Part shown: positions 42,417 to 51,309 of the stretch, piece by piece
How positions within the stretch are numbered: the first letter of the stretch is position 1
Layout: each line of letters starts with the position of its first letter
Notes under the pieces: generated by a model
Told to the model about the DNA's origin: nothing
What the model saw: the letters and a program-made list of their open reading frames with translations, nothing else
Databases searched by the model: none
Assembly (NCBI GenBank): GCA_903832005.1
Contig: CAIKZO010000006.1
Location: 55,569 to 119,568, forward strand
Reading direction: 5' to 3'
DNA length: 64,000 nt
Source: Enhydrobacter aerosaccus
GTDB taxonomy: Bacteria > Pseudomonadota > Alphaproteobacteria > Reyranellales > Reyranellaceae
Program-made: the position numbers and the translations under genes

Positions 42417-43976
42417 ATGACCACGCAAACTGAAACCGTATCGACCAAGACCTGGATCGCCGTGATCGGCGCCAACCTCGGCGCCTTCATGGCGATCCTG
42501 AACATCCAGATCGTCAACGCCTCGCTCGCCAACGTGCAGGGCGCGATCGGCGCCGGCATCGACGATGGCGGCTGGATATCGACGGCCTATCTGGTCGCCG
42601 AGATCGTCGTTATCCCGCTGACCGGCTGGCTCGCCCGCGTGTTCTCGGTGCGGCGCTACCTGCTGGTGAATGCCGCCCTCTTCCTGGTCTTCTCCGCCGC
42701 CTGCGCGCTGGCACAGAACCTGGGCCAGATGATCGTGCTGCGCGCGATCCAGGGCTTCTCGGGCGGCGTGCTGATCCCGCTCGCCTTCACCCTGATCATC
42801 ACGCTACTGCCCGCGGCCAAGCAGCCGGTGGGCCTCGCGCTGTTCGCCGTCTCGGCGACCTTTGCGCCCGCGATCGGGCCCACCATCGGCGGCTATCTCA
42901 CCGAGAACTGGGGCTGGGAGTACATCTTCTACGTCAACCTCGTGCCCGGCTCGGTGATGCTGGCGATGCTGTGGTTCTCGCTCGAGGAGAAGCCGATGCA
43001 GCTTGGCCTGCTGCGCACCGGCGACTGGCCCGGCATCGCCACGATGGCGATCGGCCTCAGCGCCCTGCAGACGGTGCTCGAGGAAGGCAACAAGGACGAC
43101 TGGTTCGGCTCACCCTTCATCGTGAAGCTGTCGATCGTGGCGGCGGTTGCCCTCGTGCTCTTCATCTGGATCGAGCTCAAGAGCAGCCATCCCTTGATCA
43201 ACCTGCACCTGCTGCTGCGCCGCAACTTCGGCCTCGGCACCTTGGCGGCCTTCCTGCTGGGCGTCGCGCTCTACGGCTCGGTGTTCATCCTGCCGCTCTA
43301 CCTGTCGCGGGTGCAGGGCTACAATTCCGAGCAGATCGGCATGGTGCTGGCCTGGACCGGCCTGCCGCAGCTCATGTTGATCCCGCTGGTGCCACGGCTC
43401 ATGAAGAAGTTCGATGCGCGCCTCGTGATCGGCGTGGGTTTCGCGCTGTTCGCGCTCTCGAACTTCATGAACATCTACATGACCACCGACACGGCGGCCG
43501 ACCAGCTCCTCTGGCCCAACGTCGTGCGCGCGATCGGCCAGGCCCTGGTGCTGGCGCCGCTTTCCGCCGTGGCCGCCGCCGGCATCGAGCGGGAGAACGC
43601 GGGCTCGGCCTCGGCGCTGTTCAACATGATGCGCAACCTTGGCGGCGCGATCGGAATCGCCGGCTTGCAGACCTTCCTGACCAAGCGCGAACAGTTCCAC
43701 TCGAACGTTCTCAACCAATCGGTCTCGCTGTTCGACGAGGCGACGCGCGTGCGCCTCTACCAGCTCGTGCAGTATTTCCTGCAGCACGGCGTCACCGATA
43801 CGGCGACCGCGACCAACAAGGCGTTGCTGGCGATCGGCAGCCGCATCCACCTGCAGGCCTACACCATGGCCTTCGGCGACACGTTCTTCGTGCTGGGCGC
43901 TGCGATGGTGGTGGCGCTGGTCGCGGCCCTGCTGCTCAAGAAGCCGGCTCAAATATCCGCCGGTGGCGCCCACTAG
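42417..43976 (+). CDS. emrB: MFS drug transporter, DHA2 family (EmrB type)
   Basis: 519-residue inner-membrane antiporter with 14 predicted helices, the DHA2 number. Marks: NIQIVNASLANVQGAIGA (helix 1), the loop WLARVFSVRRYLL, and motif C-like GPTIGGYLTENWGW. Follows emrA by 30 bases and precedes the AhpD-like gene by 20, all one operon. Likely exports hydrophobic toxic compounds; which ones is not visible. Confidence 0.93.
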   Translation: MTTQTETVSTKTWIAVIGANLGAFMAILNIQIVNASLANVQGAIGAGIDDGGWISTAYLVAEIVVIPLTGWLARVFSVRRYLLVNAALFLVFSAACALAQNLGQMIVLRAIQGFSGGVLIPLAFTLIITLLPAAKQPVGLALFAVSATFAPAIGPTIGGYLTENWGWEYIFYVNLVPGSVMLAMLWFSLEEKPMQLGLLRTGDWPGIATMAIGLSALQTVLEEGNKDDWFGSPFIVKLSIVAAVALVLFIWIELKSSHPLINLHLLLRRNFGLGTLAAFLLGVALYGSVFILPLYLSRVQGYNSEQIGMVLAWTGLPQLMLIPLVPRLMKKFDARLVIGVGFALFALSNFMNIYMTTDTAADQLLWPNVVRAIGQALVLAPLSAVAAAGIERENAGSASALFNMMRNLGGAIGIAGLQTFLTKREQFHSNVLNQSVSLFDEATRVRLYQLVQYFLQHGVTDTATATNKALLAIGSRIHLQAYTMAFGDTFFVLGAAMVVALVAALLLKKPAQISAGGAH

Positions 43977-43996
43977 TTCCAGCGTAGGAGACGACC

Positions 43997-44458
43997 ATGA
44001 AACCCAGACTGAACCCGTATCAGGCAGCGCCCAACGCCATGAAGGCGCTGGCCACGCTGGAAGCCCAGGTCGCCGGCAGCGGCCTCGATCCCAGGCTCGC
44101 GGAGCTGGTCAAGGTCCGAGCCTCGCAGATCAACGGCTGCGCCTTCTGCCTCAACATGCACACGCACGACGCCCGGTCCAAGGGCGAGAGCGAGGAGCGA
44201 CTCTATCTCCTGAACGCCTGGCGCGAGTCGCCGCTCTATACGGCGCATGAGCGCGCCGCACTGGCCTGGACCGAAGCCGTGACCTTGGTGTCTGAGACCC
44301 ACGTGCCCGACGCGGTCTACGACGACGTGCGCGCCGAATTCGAGCCCGAGGAACTGGTGAAGCTCACCTTGCTGATCACGACCATCAATGCGTGGAACCG
44401 CTTCGCCGTCAGCTTCCGCTCGATCCACCCAGTGCGGGCGCAGGCTGCGGCGGCGTGA
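43997..44458 (+). CDS. AhpD-like carboxymuconolactone decarboxylase family protein
   Basis: 153-residue all-helical protein with the AhpD-type redox motif Cys-x-x-Cys-x-x-x-His in NGCAFCLNMHTHDA, so a peroxidase-like rather than a decarboxylase role is expected. Third gene of the emrAB operon, with GGAG before ATG 43997. A link between efflux and removal of oxidants or reactive substrates is a reasonable inference from operon order. Confidence 0.9.
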   Translation: MKPRLNPYQAAPNAMKALATLEAQVAGSGLDPRLAELVKVRASQINGCAFCLNMHTHDARSKGESEERLYLLNAWRESPLYTAHERAALAWTEAVTLVSETHVPDAVYDDVRAEFEPEELVKLTLLITTINAWNRFAVSFRSIHPVRAQAAAA

Positions 44459-44463
44459 GGCTG

Positions 44464-45297
44464 CTACGGCCGGAAGTGTTCCTGCCCGGTGCCGCGGTAG
44501 AGCACCTGGACCTGCCGGCCGACGATGGCCTCATGCGCCGCGAGTGACTCCGGCGTGCAATCCGCCGTCGGGCGCGGCTCGTGATCGAAGTGATGGAAGG
44601 CATCGACGCCGCGTACCAGGGTGGCGCTGTCCCGCACACCGACCGCTTGTTTCACGTGCGTCGGGATATAGCGGATCGCAAAGCCGATGCGCCGGTCGTT
44701 CGACTTGTTAGGCTCCGACCCATGCGCCAGCAACACATGATGTAGTGAGGCCTGGCCCGGATCGAGGAGGACATCGACACAGCTTGCCTCATCGACCTTC
44801 ACCGCGATCTCCTGACCGCGGCTCAGGAGATTGTTCTTGTCGAACGTGTCCTGGTGCTCGAGCTGCATCGTGTGCGTGCCCGGCGCGAACTTCATGCAGC
44901 CGTTCAGGAGATTGGCCGGCGTGAAGGCGACCCAGACCGTCATGACGTCGGGCGTGCTGAGGCCCCAATAGGTTGCATCCTGGTGCCACGACACGAAGCC
45001 CGGGTCGGAGGCTTCCTTGATGAAGAAGCTGGTGCTCCAGCACAGCAGGTTCGATCCCAGCACATCCTCGACCGCGTCCAGGATCTTCCGACTGCGGATC
45101 AGGTCGTTCAGCCACGTCAGGTAAAGATGCGCCTTGTGGCGCTTGTCGCCCTGGATCGGGCCACCGTTGGCGCGCTCATAGGCCTCGAGCCTGGCGCGGA
45201 TCGCCAGCGTCTCGGCCGGGGACAGGACGTCGATCGGGAAATGGTAGCCGTCGCGCCGGTACGTCGCGATGGCGTCATCCGAGAGGATCTTGGGCAT
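44464..45297 (-). CDS. Phytanoyl-CoA dioxygenase family protein
   Basis: 277-residue iron and 2-oxoglutarate-dependent oxygenase. Iron ligands: His-x-Asp in SWHQDATYWG and the distal His in SLHHVLLAHGSEPN; Arg in RRIGFAIRYIP binds 2-oxoglutarate. Landmarks ELTNGCMKFAPGTH-like (here LLNGCMKFAPGTH) are well kept. Substrates in this family range from fatty acyl-CoA to ectoine and natural products; none is indicated here. Convergent with the AhpD-like gene, 5 bases between stops. Confidence 0.9.
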   Translation of the reverse strand: MPKILSDDAIATYRRDGYHFPIDVLSPAETLAIRARLEAYERANGGPIQGDKRHKAHLYLTWLNDLIRSRKILDAVEDVLGSNLLCWSTSFFIKEASDPGFVSWHQDATYWGLSTPDVMTVWVAFTPANLLNGCMKFAPGTHTMQLEHQDTFDKNNLLSRGQEIAVKVDEASCVDVLLDPGQASLHHVLLAHGSEPNKSNDRRIGFAIRYIPTHVKQAVGVRDSATLVRGVDAFHHFDHEPRPTADCTPESLAAHEAIVGRQVQVLYRGTGQEHFRP

Positions 45298-45379
45298 GCG
45301 CCAAGCTTAGGTTTACGCGTTCCGCGCGGCAAGGCGGCACGTCTGGACGGTACCGGCGCAGGCTGCTCTCATCCCGGCC

Positions 45380-46264
45380 ATGCTCCTCAAATTCTTCCGG
45401 CTGATCGCCGCTTGCTGGGCCCTCTTCGCCGGACCCGCCGCCTTCGCCGCCGATCCCGATGCGGCGCTGAAGGTGCCGTTCCCCGCCCCCGTGGCCATGT
45501 CCGAAGGGCTGGCCGATCTCGGCAACGTGAAGCTCTGGTATTGGGACACCGGCGGCCCGGGCGAGGTCGTGGTCTTCCTGCACGCGGGCTCGGGCAGCAG
45601 CGAGTTCTATCCCTACCAGCAACCGGTCTTCGCCAAGGCCGGCTACCGCGTGATCTCCTATTCACGCCGCAGCCAGTACAAGTCCGAGGCCGGCAATGAC
45701 AGCGACACCTTCTTCGCCGCCGACGACTTGCTCCATCTCATGGACTTCCTGAAGATCGACAAGTTCCACGCCGTCGGCAATGCGCTGGGCGGCTACTTCG
45801 GCCTCGACGTCGCAATCTCCCATCCCGAACGGCTGCGCAGCCTCGTGCTGGCCTCCAGCATGATGGGCATCGTCGAGCCCGACTACACCAAGGCCATGGC
45901 CGCGCTCCGCCCCAAGACGTTCGAGGAACTGCCGCTCGACGTGCAGGAGATCGGCCCCTCCTACCGCGCCGCCAATCCGGCGGGCCTGACCGAGTGGAAC
46001 GCGCGGCACGAGCGCGCGACCAAGCGGGCGCCCGCGCGCCTGCACAACAAGTTCACCTGGGAGGCGCTCGGCAAGATCAAGACGCCGATCCTGCTGATGA
46101 CCGGCGACGCCGACCTCTGGCTCCCGCCCTACATGCTGCGCCAGGTGGCGCCGAAATTTCCCGGCAGCCAGCTCGTCGTCGTGCGGGAAGCCGGCCACAA
46201 TATCCAATGGGAACAGCCGGCCGCCTTCAACGAAGCCGTGCTCACCTTCATCCGGGGGAAATGA
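45380..46264 (+). CDS. Alpha/beta-hydrolase fold protein lacking the nucleophile serine
   Basis: 294 residues: Sec signal (MLLKFFRLIAACWALFAGPA, cleavage before ADPD), then an alpha/beta-hydrolase core with oxyanion region (VVVFLHAGSGSSEF), acid Asp in LLMTGDADLWLPP and His in REAGHNIQWEQP. The nucleophile elbow, normally GHSMGG or similar, reads GNALGG, so alanine replaces the catalytic serine. Stop overlaps the next gene's start. Confidence 0.85.
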   Translation: MLLKFFRLIAACWALFAGPAAFAADPDAALKVPFPAPVAMSEGLADLGNVKLWYWDTGGPGEVVVFLHAGSGSSEFYPYQQPVFAKAGYRVISYSRRSQYKSEAGNDSDTFFAADDLLHLMDFLKIDKFHAVGNALGGYFGLDVAISHPERLRSLVLASSMMGIVEPDYTKAMAALRPKTFEELPLDVQEIGPSYRAANPAGLTEWNARHERATKRAPARLHNKFTWEALGKIKTPILLMTGDADLWLPPYMLRQVAPKFPGSQLVVVREAGHNIQWEQPAAFNEAVLTFIRGK

Positions 46265-47268
46265 TGATCATCAAAAAGATGCGCTTGGCCCTGCTCGCCC
46301 TGCTCGTGAGCGTACCGGCTGCGGCCGAGCCGCTCAGCATCGAGAGCCAGGGCAGCTTCTTCATCGGCGGCCACGACATCAAGTCCGACACGCTCTCGAC
46401 GCTCCCGGCCTACGCGCCCTCGGGCACCATCACTGTCGGCCAGATGTACGTGCACTACCAGATCCCGGTCGCGGCCAAACACCTGCCGGTGACCTTCATC
46501 CATGGCTGCTGCCTGACCGGCAAGACCTGGGAAACGACGCCCGACGGCCGCATGGGCTGGGACGAATACTTCGTGCGCCAGGGCTTCCCGACCTACGTAA
46601 TCGACCAGGTGTCGCGCGGCCGCTCGGCGGTCGATCCGGCGCCGCTCAATGCCGCCAAGCTCGGCAAGACGCCAGCCGACCAGATACCGGCGGTGTTCTC
46701 GGCGGGACACGAGGCGGCGTGGGCGATCTTCCGCTTCGGGCCTGAGTATCCCAAGGTCTTCCCGGGCATGCAGTTCCCGCTCGAGGCGCAGGACGAATTC
46801 TGGAAGCAGATGGTGGCGGACTGGGCCGGCGGCCTGCCCGTTCCCAATCCGACGGTGCCGGCACTGTCGGAGCTCGCGATCAAGCTCAAGGGCACGGTGC
46901 TGATCAGCCACTCGCAGTCGGGCTTCTATCCCTTCCAGACGGCGGCGCTCAATACGCAGGACATCGCGGGTATCGTCTCGATCGAGCCGGGCGCCTGCCC
47001 GCTCGCGACGGGCGATCTCGTCCCCTACCTGAAGATGCCGATCCTCGTGCTGTTCGGGGACTACGTCGATCTGTCGCCGCGCTGGGCGCCGCGCCTCAAA
47101 CAGTGCCGCGAGTTCGCCGACGCGGTGAAGAAGGCCGGCGGCAAGACCGAGCTGGTCCTGCTGCCCGACCTCGGCATCAAGGGCAATTCGCACATGCTGA
47201 TGCAGGACAAGAACAGCCTGGAGATCGCGGCCTGGCTGGTCGCGTGGCTGAACAAGAACGTGCCCTAG
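46261..47268 (+). CDS. Alpha/beta-hydrolase, secreted esterase-like
   Basis: 335-residue protein with signal (KKMRLALLALLVSVPAAA), an oxyanion segment HGCCLTGKTWE and nucleophile elbow SHSQSGFYPF with intact serine; acid Asp in VLFGDYVD and His in KGNSHMLMQDKN complete the triad. Tandem ATG ATG at 46261/46264 overlaps the stop of the previous hydrolase (ATGATGA), so the two are coupled and may act as a pair. Confidence 0.85.
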   Translation: MMIIKKMRLALLALLVSVPAAAEPLSIESQGSFFIGGHDIKSDTLSTLPAYAPSGTITVGQMYVHYQIPVAAKHLPVTFIHGCCLTGKTWETTPDGRMGWDEYFVRQGFPTYVIDQVSRGRSAVDPAPLNAAKLGKTPADQIPAVFSAGHEAAWAIFRFGPEYPKVFPGMQFPLEAQDEFWKQMVADWAGGLPVPNPTVPALSELAIKLKGTVLISHSQSGFYPFQTAALNTQDIAGIVSIEPGACPLATGDLVPYLKMPILVLFGDYVDLSPRWAPRLKQCREFADAVKKAGGKTELVLLPDLGIKGNSHMLMQDKNSLEIAAWLVAWLNKNVP

Positions 47269-47285
47269 AAACCCTGAGGCAAAGC

Positions 47286-47305
47286 CCTGAGGCGCAAGCC
47301 TTAGG
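47286..47305. terminator. Stem-loop between convergent hydrolase genes
   Basis: CCTGAGGC, GCAA, GCCTTAGG: an 8-bp stem with one G-T pair and a GNRA-type loop, overlapping the stop of the minus-strand gene. The CCCTGAGGC unit is also present as a direct copy just upstream (near 47272). No T-run, so terminator function is a guess. Confidence 0.45.
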
Positions 47306-48401
47306 AGCGTGCCGCAACGACCATGTCGGCGAGTTGCAGGAACGCCGGGCTCTCCACGCGGGTGGGCTCGAACGTGGTCTTGCCGAGATTGCGCTGCACC
47401 GCGTACTCGTCCGTCACCGCGCGGCGGTGCACGATCACCGTGTCGATCGCGGGCATCACCAGCACGAACTGGCCGAACTGGCCGCTCATCATGTACGAGC
47501 CCTTCCATTCCGGGCCGGCGCGCGTTGCCGGCACCCACCAGAGATAGCCGTAGCCCAGCTCGCCGCCGCGACCGACGCTCTCGGGCTTCACATGCTGCGC
47601 CGTGCTCTCCTTGACCCAGTTGGCCGGCACGATCTGCTGGCCGTTCCAGTTGCCGCCGCGTGCCATCAGCAAGCCGAGCCGCGCCATGTCACGCGCCGAC
47701 AGGAACAGGTGATAGGCGAGATATTTCGACTGGTTCTCGAAGCCCATCATGCGCTGGCGACCGACCGTATAGTCCTGAAGCTGCAGCGGCTTGGCGAGAT
47801 CCTGCGCCAGCGCATTGAACACGGTCTTGTGCGTGAGCTTCTCGAAGATCGCGCCGATGACGTTGAAGTCCCAATTATTGTAGTGGAAGAACGTGCCGGG
47901 CTGCTTGGAGCCGCGCTCGATCTTGTTGGGGTCGTCGCCCGGGCTGCCGGCGGCGTGATAGACGCCGGAGCTCGCGATCAACAGGTCGCGGATTTTCGCC
48001 GTCTTCTCGATCGGCAGGAGTCCGTCGGGCTCGTCGATGCCGAGCTCGCCCATGGTGCGATCGAGGTTGATCGTGCCGTTGGCGACATACTTGCCGAACA
48101 TCATCGACAGGATGCTCTTGCGCGCCGAGGCGAGGTAACTCACTTCCGCGATGTCGCCGTAGCTGTAGGAGATCTTGCCGCCCGACACGATCATGAACGA
48201 GGTCGTGGGCAGGGTGCAGAGCTTGAGCTCGAGCGCTTCGATCGCCGCGGCTTTCAGGCCGGCTTGCTGCAGTGACGTTTTTTCCCAGTTGGCGGCCGGC
48301 AGGGTCGCCGCCTCGGTACGTGTACCGAACAAGGTCATCGCCGGCAGCGTCAGCGCTGCCTGCACGAATGATCTACGACGAGGAGAAAAAGGGATTACCA
48401 T
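47301..48401 (-). CDS. Serine hydrolase, class C beta-lactamase family, exported
   Basis: 366-residue protein with a twin-arginine-like signal (SPRRRSFVQAALTLPAMTLF). Active-site motifs: Ser-x-x-Lys in LASARKSIL and Tyr-x-Asn as YNNWD. This places it with penicillin-binding-protein-like esterases/DD-peptidases rather than true beta-lactamases. ATG 48401 puts the RRR near the start; an in-frame ATG at 48443 is the alternative. Divergent from the next amidohydrolase. Confidence 0.88.
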   Translation of the reverse strand: MVIPFSPRRRSFVQAALTLPAMTLFGTRTEAATLPAANWEKTSLQQAGLKAAAIEALELKLCTLPTTSFMIVSGGKISYSYGDIAEVSYLASARKSILSMMFGKYVANGTINLDRTMGELGIDEPDGLLPIEKTAKIRDLLIASSGVYHAAGSPGDDPNKIERGSKQPGTFFHYNNWDFNVIGAIFEKLTHKTVFNALAQDLAKPLQLQDYTVGRQRMMGFENQSKYLAYHLFLSARDMARLGLLMARGGNWNGQQIVPANWVKESTAQHVKPESVGRGGELGYGYLWWVPATRAGPEWKGSYMMSGQFGQFVLVMPAIDTVIVHRRAVTDEYAVQRNLGKTTFEPTRVESPAFLQLADMVVAARS

Positions 48402-48413
48402 CGGGCATTCATT

Positions 48414-49817
48414 GTGGGGGAGCTCTTGGTCACTGTCATTCATAATGCCGCCATCGTCACGGTCGACGACCACGACACGGTGCACTACGACGCCGCGATC
48501 GCCATCGACGGCAAGCGCATCGCCGCCATCGGTCCCACGAAGGACATTCTGGTTCGCTATCCGAACGCGGAGATGGTCGACGGCACGAACAAGATGGTGA
48601 TGCCGGGCTTCGCCAATGTGCACACGCATCTCACGATGACGCTCGCGCGCGGCGTCTTCGAGGATCTCTCGCCATCGCACAAGCCGCCCTTCTCCGGCGG
48701 TCTTTCGCCCATTCCCCTGCCGAAGGTCACGCCCGAGGAGCAGCGCACCATGGCGCAACTCGGCGCGCTGGAGGCGCTACGCAGCGGCACGACCCTGGTC
48801 CTCGAGGATGGCGCCAACACCGGCGATTATGCCGGCGCCCTCGCCGATACTGGTATGCGCTTTCTGCTCGGGGTGCGGGCCTACGATCGCATCGGCACTG
48901 AGATCGGCGATCCCGCGCCGTACCAGCTCGATCGTGCGTTAGGTCAACGACACCTTGGTATTATCGAGGACACCTACCACAAGTGGAATAATACGTCGGA
49001 AGGGCGCATGCGGATCGCCGTCTCGGCGTGGGCACCCGACATGTGCTCGCCGGAGTTGCTGCGGGACCTGCGGGCACTGCAAGAAAAGCTCGATACCTGG
49101 GCCACCATTCACCTCAATCAAATCTGGGGTGAAGTCGCGGCGATTCAGGCCCACCGCAATGTGTTGCCGACCGAATATCTTGCAGAGCTCGGCTTTCTCA
49201 ACGAGCGACTGATTTGTGCGCATTGCCGATGCATGAACCCACGCGAAGAAAAAATCCTCGGGCAGTCGAAAGCCACGGTGTCGTTCAATTCAGCAATTGC
49301 GGCACGTCGCGGTCTCAGTCCGCGCATCTCCGACCTCGAGGACTATGGCTGCACCATCGCGATGGGCAGCGACAATATGGCCGAGGATATGGTCGAAGTG
49401 ATGCGCACCGGCCTCTTCATGGAGCGTGTCAGGCGTGAAGACGGGCGCCATCCGACGCCCGAACAGGCGATGCGCTGGGCCACACGCAACGGCTATCGTG
49501 CGCTTGGTATTCCAGACGGCGGCTGGCTTGCACCGGGCAACAAAGCCGATTTGATCGTGGTTGACCTGCAGCGGGCGCATTTGATTCCGGTGCTGCGCGC
49601 GCTGTCTAATTTTGTACATAACGGGCAGGCGCGCGATATCGAAGCGGTAATGGTCGATGGGAAATGGTTGATGCGTGACTGCAAGGTGTTGGTGCTGGAT
49701 GAGATTGCATTACTCGCTCAAGCGCAGTATGTCGCCCGGGTTGCATGGTCGCGGCAGTTTCGATCACGTCTCGACCTCAAACCCCCTGCGGGATTCGCGC
49801 CCGATGCGTTGCCCTAG
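48414..49817 (+). CDS. Amidohydrolase, cytosine deaminase/SsnA-like
   Basis: 467-residue metal-dependent hydrolase of the TrzA/AtzA/SsnA group. Metal motifs: HTHLTM, His in ICAHCRCM, and Asp in GSDNMAEDM; composite beta-sandwich at both ends. Start is uncertain: GTG 48414 or TTG 48426, which follows GGGGGAG closely. Base use changes inside the gene: 43 of 60 bases are G+C at 48721-48780 but 32 of 60 at 49561-49620. Likely removes an amino or chloro group from a triazine, pterin or similar ring. Confidence 0.85.
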   Translation: MGELLVTVIHNAAIVTVDDHDTVHYDAAIAIDGKRIAAIGPTKDILVRYPNAEMVDGTNKMVMPGFANVHTHLTMTLARGVFEDLSPSHKPPFSGGLSPIPLPKVTPEEQRTMAQLGALEALRSGTTLVLEDGANTGDYAGALADTGMRFLLGVRAYDRIGTEIGDPAPYQLDRALGQRHLGIIEDTYHKWNNTSEGRMRIAVSAWAPDMCSPELLRDLRALQEKLDTWATIHLNQIWGEVAAIQAHRNVLPTEYLAELGFLNERLICAHCRCMNPREEKILGQSKATVSFNSAIAARRGLSPRISDLEDYGCTIAMGSDNMAEDMVEVMRTGLFMERVRREDGRHPTPEQAMRWATRNGYRALGIPDGGWLAPGNKADLIVVDLQRAHLIPVLRALSNFVHNGQARDIEAVMVDGKWLMRDCKVLVLDEIALLAQAQYVARVAWSRQFRSRLDLKPPAGFAPDALP

Positions 49818-49882
49818 CGCTGAAAGCCGAACTCTGCTTTTCTTTGGGCGATCAGCCCGGCAATTCAGGAAAGAATACGCAA

Positions 49883-50341
49883 ATGGCGAGGTCGCATCCT
49901 GTTGATGTTCACGTCGGTGCCCGCATGCGTCAGCGACGTTCGCTGCTCGGCATGAGTCAGACCAATCTCGGCACCGCTGTCGGTCTTACATTCCAGCAGA
50001 TTCAGAAATACGAGCGCGGCTCCAACCGCATCGGCTCGAGCCGGCTGTTCGAGTTCGCGAAAGTGCTCGACGTGCCGGTGTCCTACTTCTTCGACGAGAT
50101 GCCGTCGAACGCGCTGGCCGGCCGTCCGATGTCGGGCCGCGGCAAGAAGGGCTTCGGCGAAGCCGCCACGCCGTTCGAGCAGGAGAAGGATCCGCTGGTG
50201 AAGCGCGAGACGCTCGAACTGGTGCGCGCCTACTACAAGATCCGCGAGAACCGCGTGCGCCAGCGCGTCTTCGAGATGGTCAAGGCCGTGGGCGCGGCCA
50301 GCCATGCCGAAGTGCTGGGCGGTTCGAAGAAGAAGCGCTAG
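49883..50341 (+). CDS. XRE family (helix-turn-helix) transcriptional regulator
   Basis: 152-residue protein with an N-terminal Cro/C1-type helix-turn-helix (residues 12-66: RRSLLGMSQTNLGTAVGL, FQQIQKYERG) and a charged C-terminal tail with no ligand domain. ATG 49883 is chosen; the frame is open upstream but reads through the end of the amidohydrolase in another frame. The dioxygenase gene follows five bases after its stop, so regulator and enzyme are one unit. Confidence 0.9.
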   Translation: MARSHPVDVHVGARMRQRRSLLGMSQTNLGTAVGLTFQQIQKYERGSNRIGSSRLFEFAKVLDVPVSYFFDEMPSNALAGRPMSGRGKKGFGEAATPFEQEKDPLVKRETLELVRAYYKIRENRVRQRVFEMVKAVGAASHAEVLGGSKKKR

Positions 50342-50346
50342 CGCCG

Positions 50347-51306
50347 GTGGCCGGCACGCCGACCATCCCGATCATCGATCTCGCGGGGCCGCCGGAACAG
50401 ACGGCCCGCGAGTTGCGGGCGGCCCTCACGGAAGTCGGCTTCTACTACGTGATCAACCACGGCGTGCCAGCGGAGCTGGTGCGCAATACCTACGCCGAAG
50501 TGGCGCGGTTCCACGCGATGCCACTCGAGCGCAAGATGCAGGTCCGCATCGATCGCCACAATGTCGGTTACCTGCCGATGAAGGGCGACACCTTGCGCAC
50601 CTCGGTCGTGCAGACTGTCACCAAGCCCAACTTCAACGAAGCGCTGTTCATTGCGCGCGACCTGCCGGGCGATCATCCGGACGTCACAGCCGACCGGCGC
50701 TTTCGCAGCGCCAACCAGTGGCCGACCGACCTGCCGGGCTTTCGCGAGGCCATCGTCGCCTATTGCGACACGATGGAACGGCTGGTGCAGCGGCTCATGC
50801 CTGTCTATGCCGGTGCTCTCGAACTGCCGCCGCGCTACTTCGAGGTGCCGTTTCGCGACATGCAGTACAAGCTGCGCGCAACGCACTATCCGCCTCAGGA
50901 AGTACGCGCCGACGACGAATTCGGCATCGCACCCCATACAGATACCAGCTTTTTGACGGTGCTGGCGCCCAATGACGTGCCCGGCCTCTCGATCCGGCTA
51001 CGTGACGGAAACTGGATGGATGCACCGGCGATTCCGGACGCCTTCGTCGTGAATGGCGGCCAGATGCTGCTGCGCTGGACCAACGACCGGTTCCTCGCGA
51101 CACCGCATCGCGCGGTCAACCGCACCGGCGGCGAGCGCTATGCGCTGGCTTTCTTCTGCGACTGCAACATCGACTGGCCGGTCGCCGCTGTGCCGACCAC
51201 CGTCGGCCCGGACAAGCCGCCGAAATATCCGACGACCTGGTACACCGACTACATGGCGCTCTATCAGAAGCGCACGTACGACCTGCTCGCGGCCGAGAAC
51301 GCCTGA
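50347..51306 (+). CDS. Isopenicillin N synthase-like 2-oxoglutarate/Fe(II) oxygenase
   Basis: 319-residue non-haem iron oxygenase. N-terminal DIOX_N region (TIPIIDLAG, FYYVINHGVP), iron ligands His-x-Asp in APHTDTSFLTVL and His in ATPHRAVNR, then Arg in RYALAF; the usual Arg-x-Ser reads Arg-x-Ala. GTG 50347 start, five bases after the regulator stop. Substrate unknown. Confidence 0.9.
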   Translation: MAGTPTIPIIDLAGPPEQTARELRAALTEVGFYYVINHGVPAELVRNTYAEVARFHAMPLERKMQVRIDRHNVGYLPMKGDTLRTSVVQTVTKPNFNEALFIARDLPGDHPDVTADRRFRSANQWPTDLPGFREAIVAYCDTMERLVQRLMPVYAGALELPPRYFEVPFRDMQYKLRATHYPPQEVRADDEFGIAPHTDTSFLTVLAPNDVPGLSIRLRDGNWMDAPAIPDAFVVNGGQMLLRWTNDRFLATPHRAVNRTGGERYALAFFCDCNIDWPVAAVPTTVGPDKPPKYPTTWYTDYMALYQKRTYDLLAAENA

Positions 51307-51309
51307 GGC

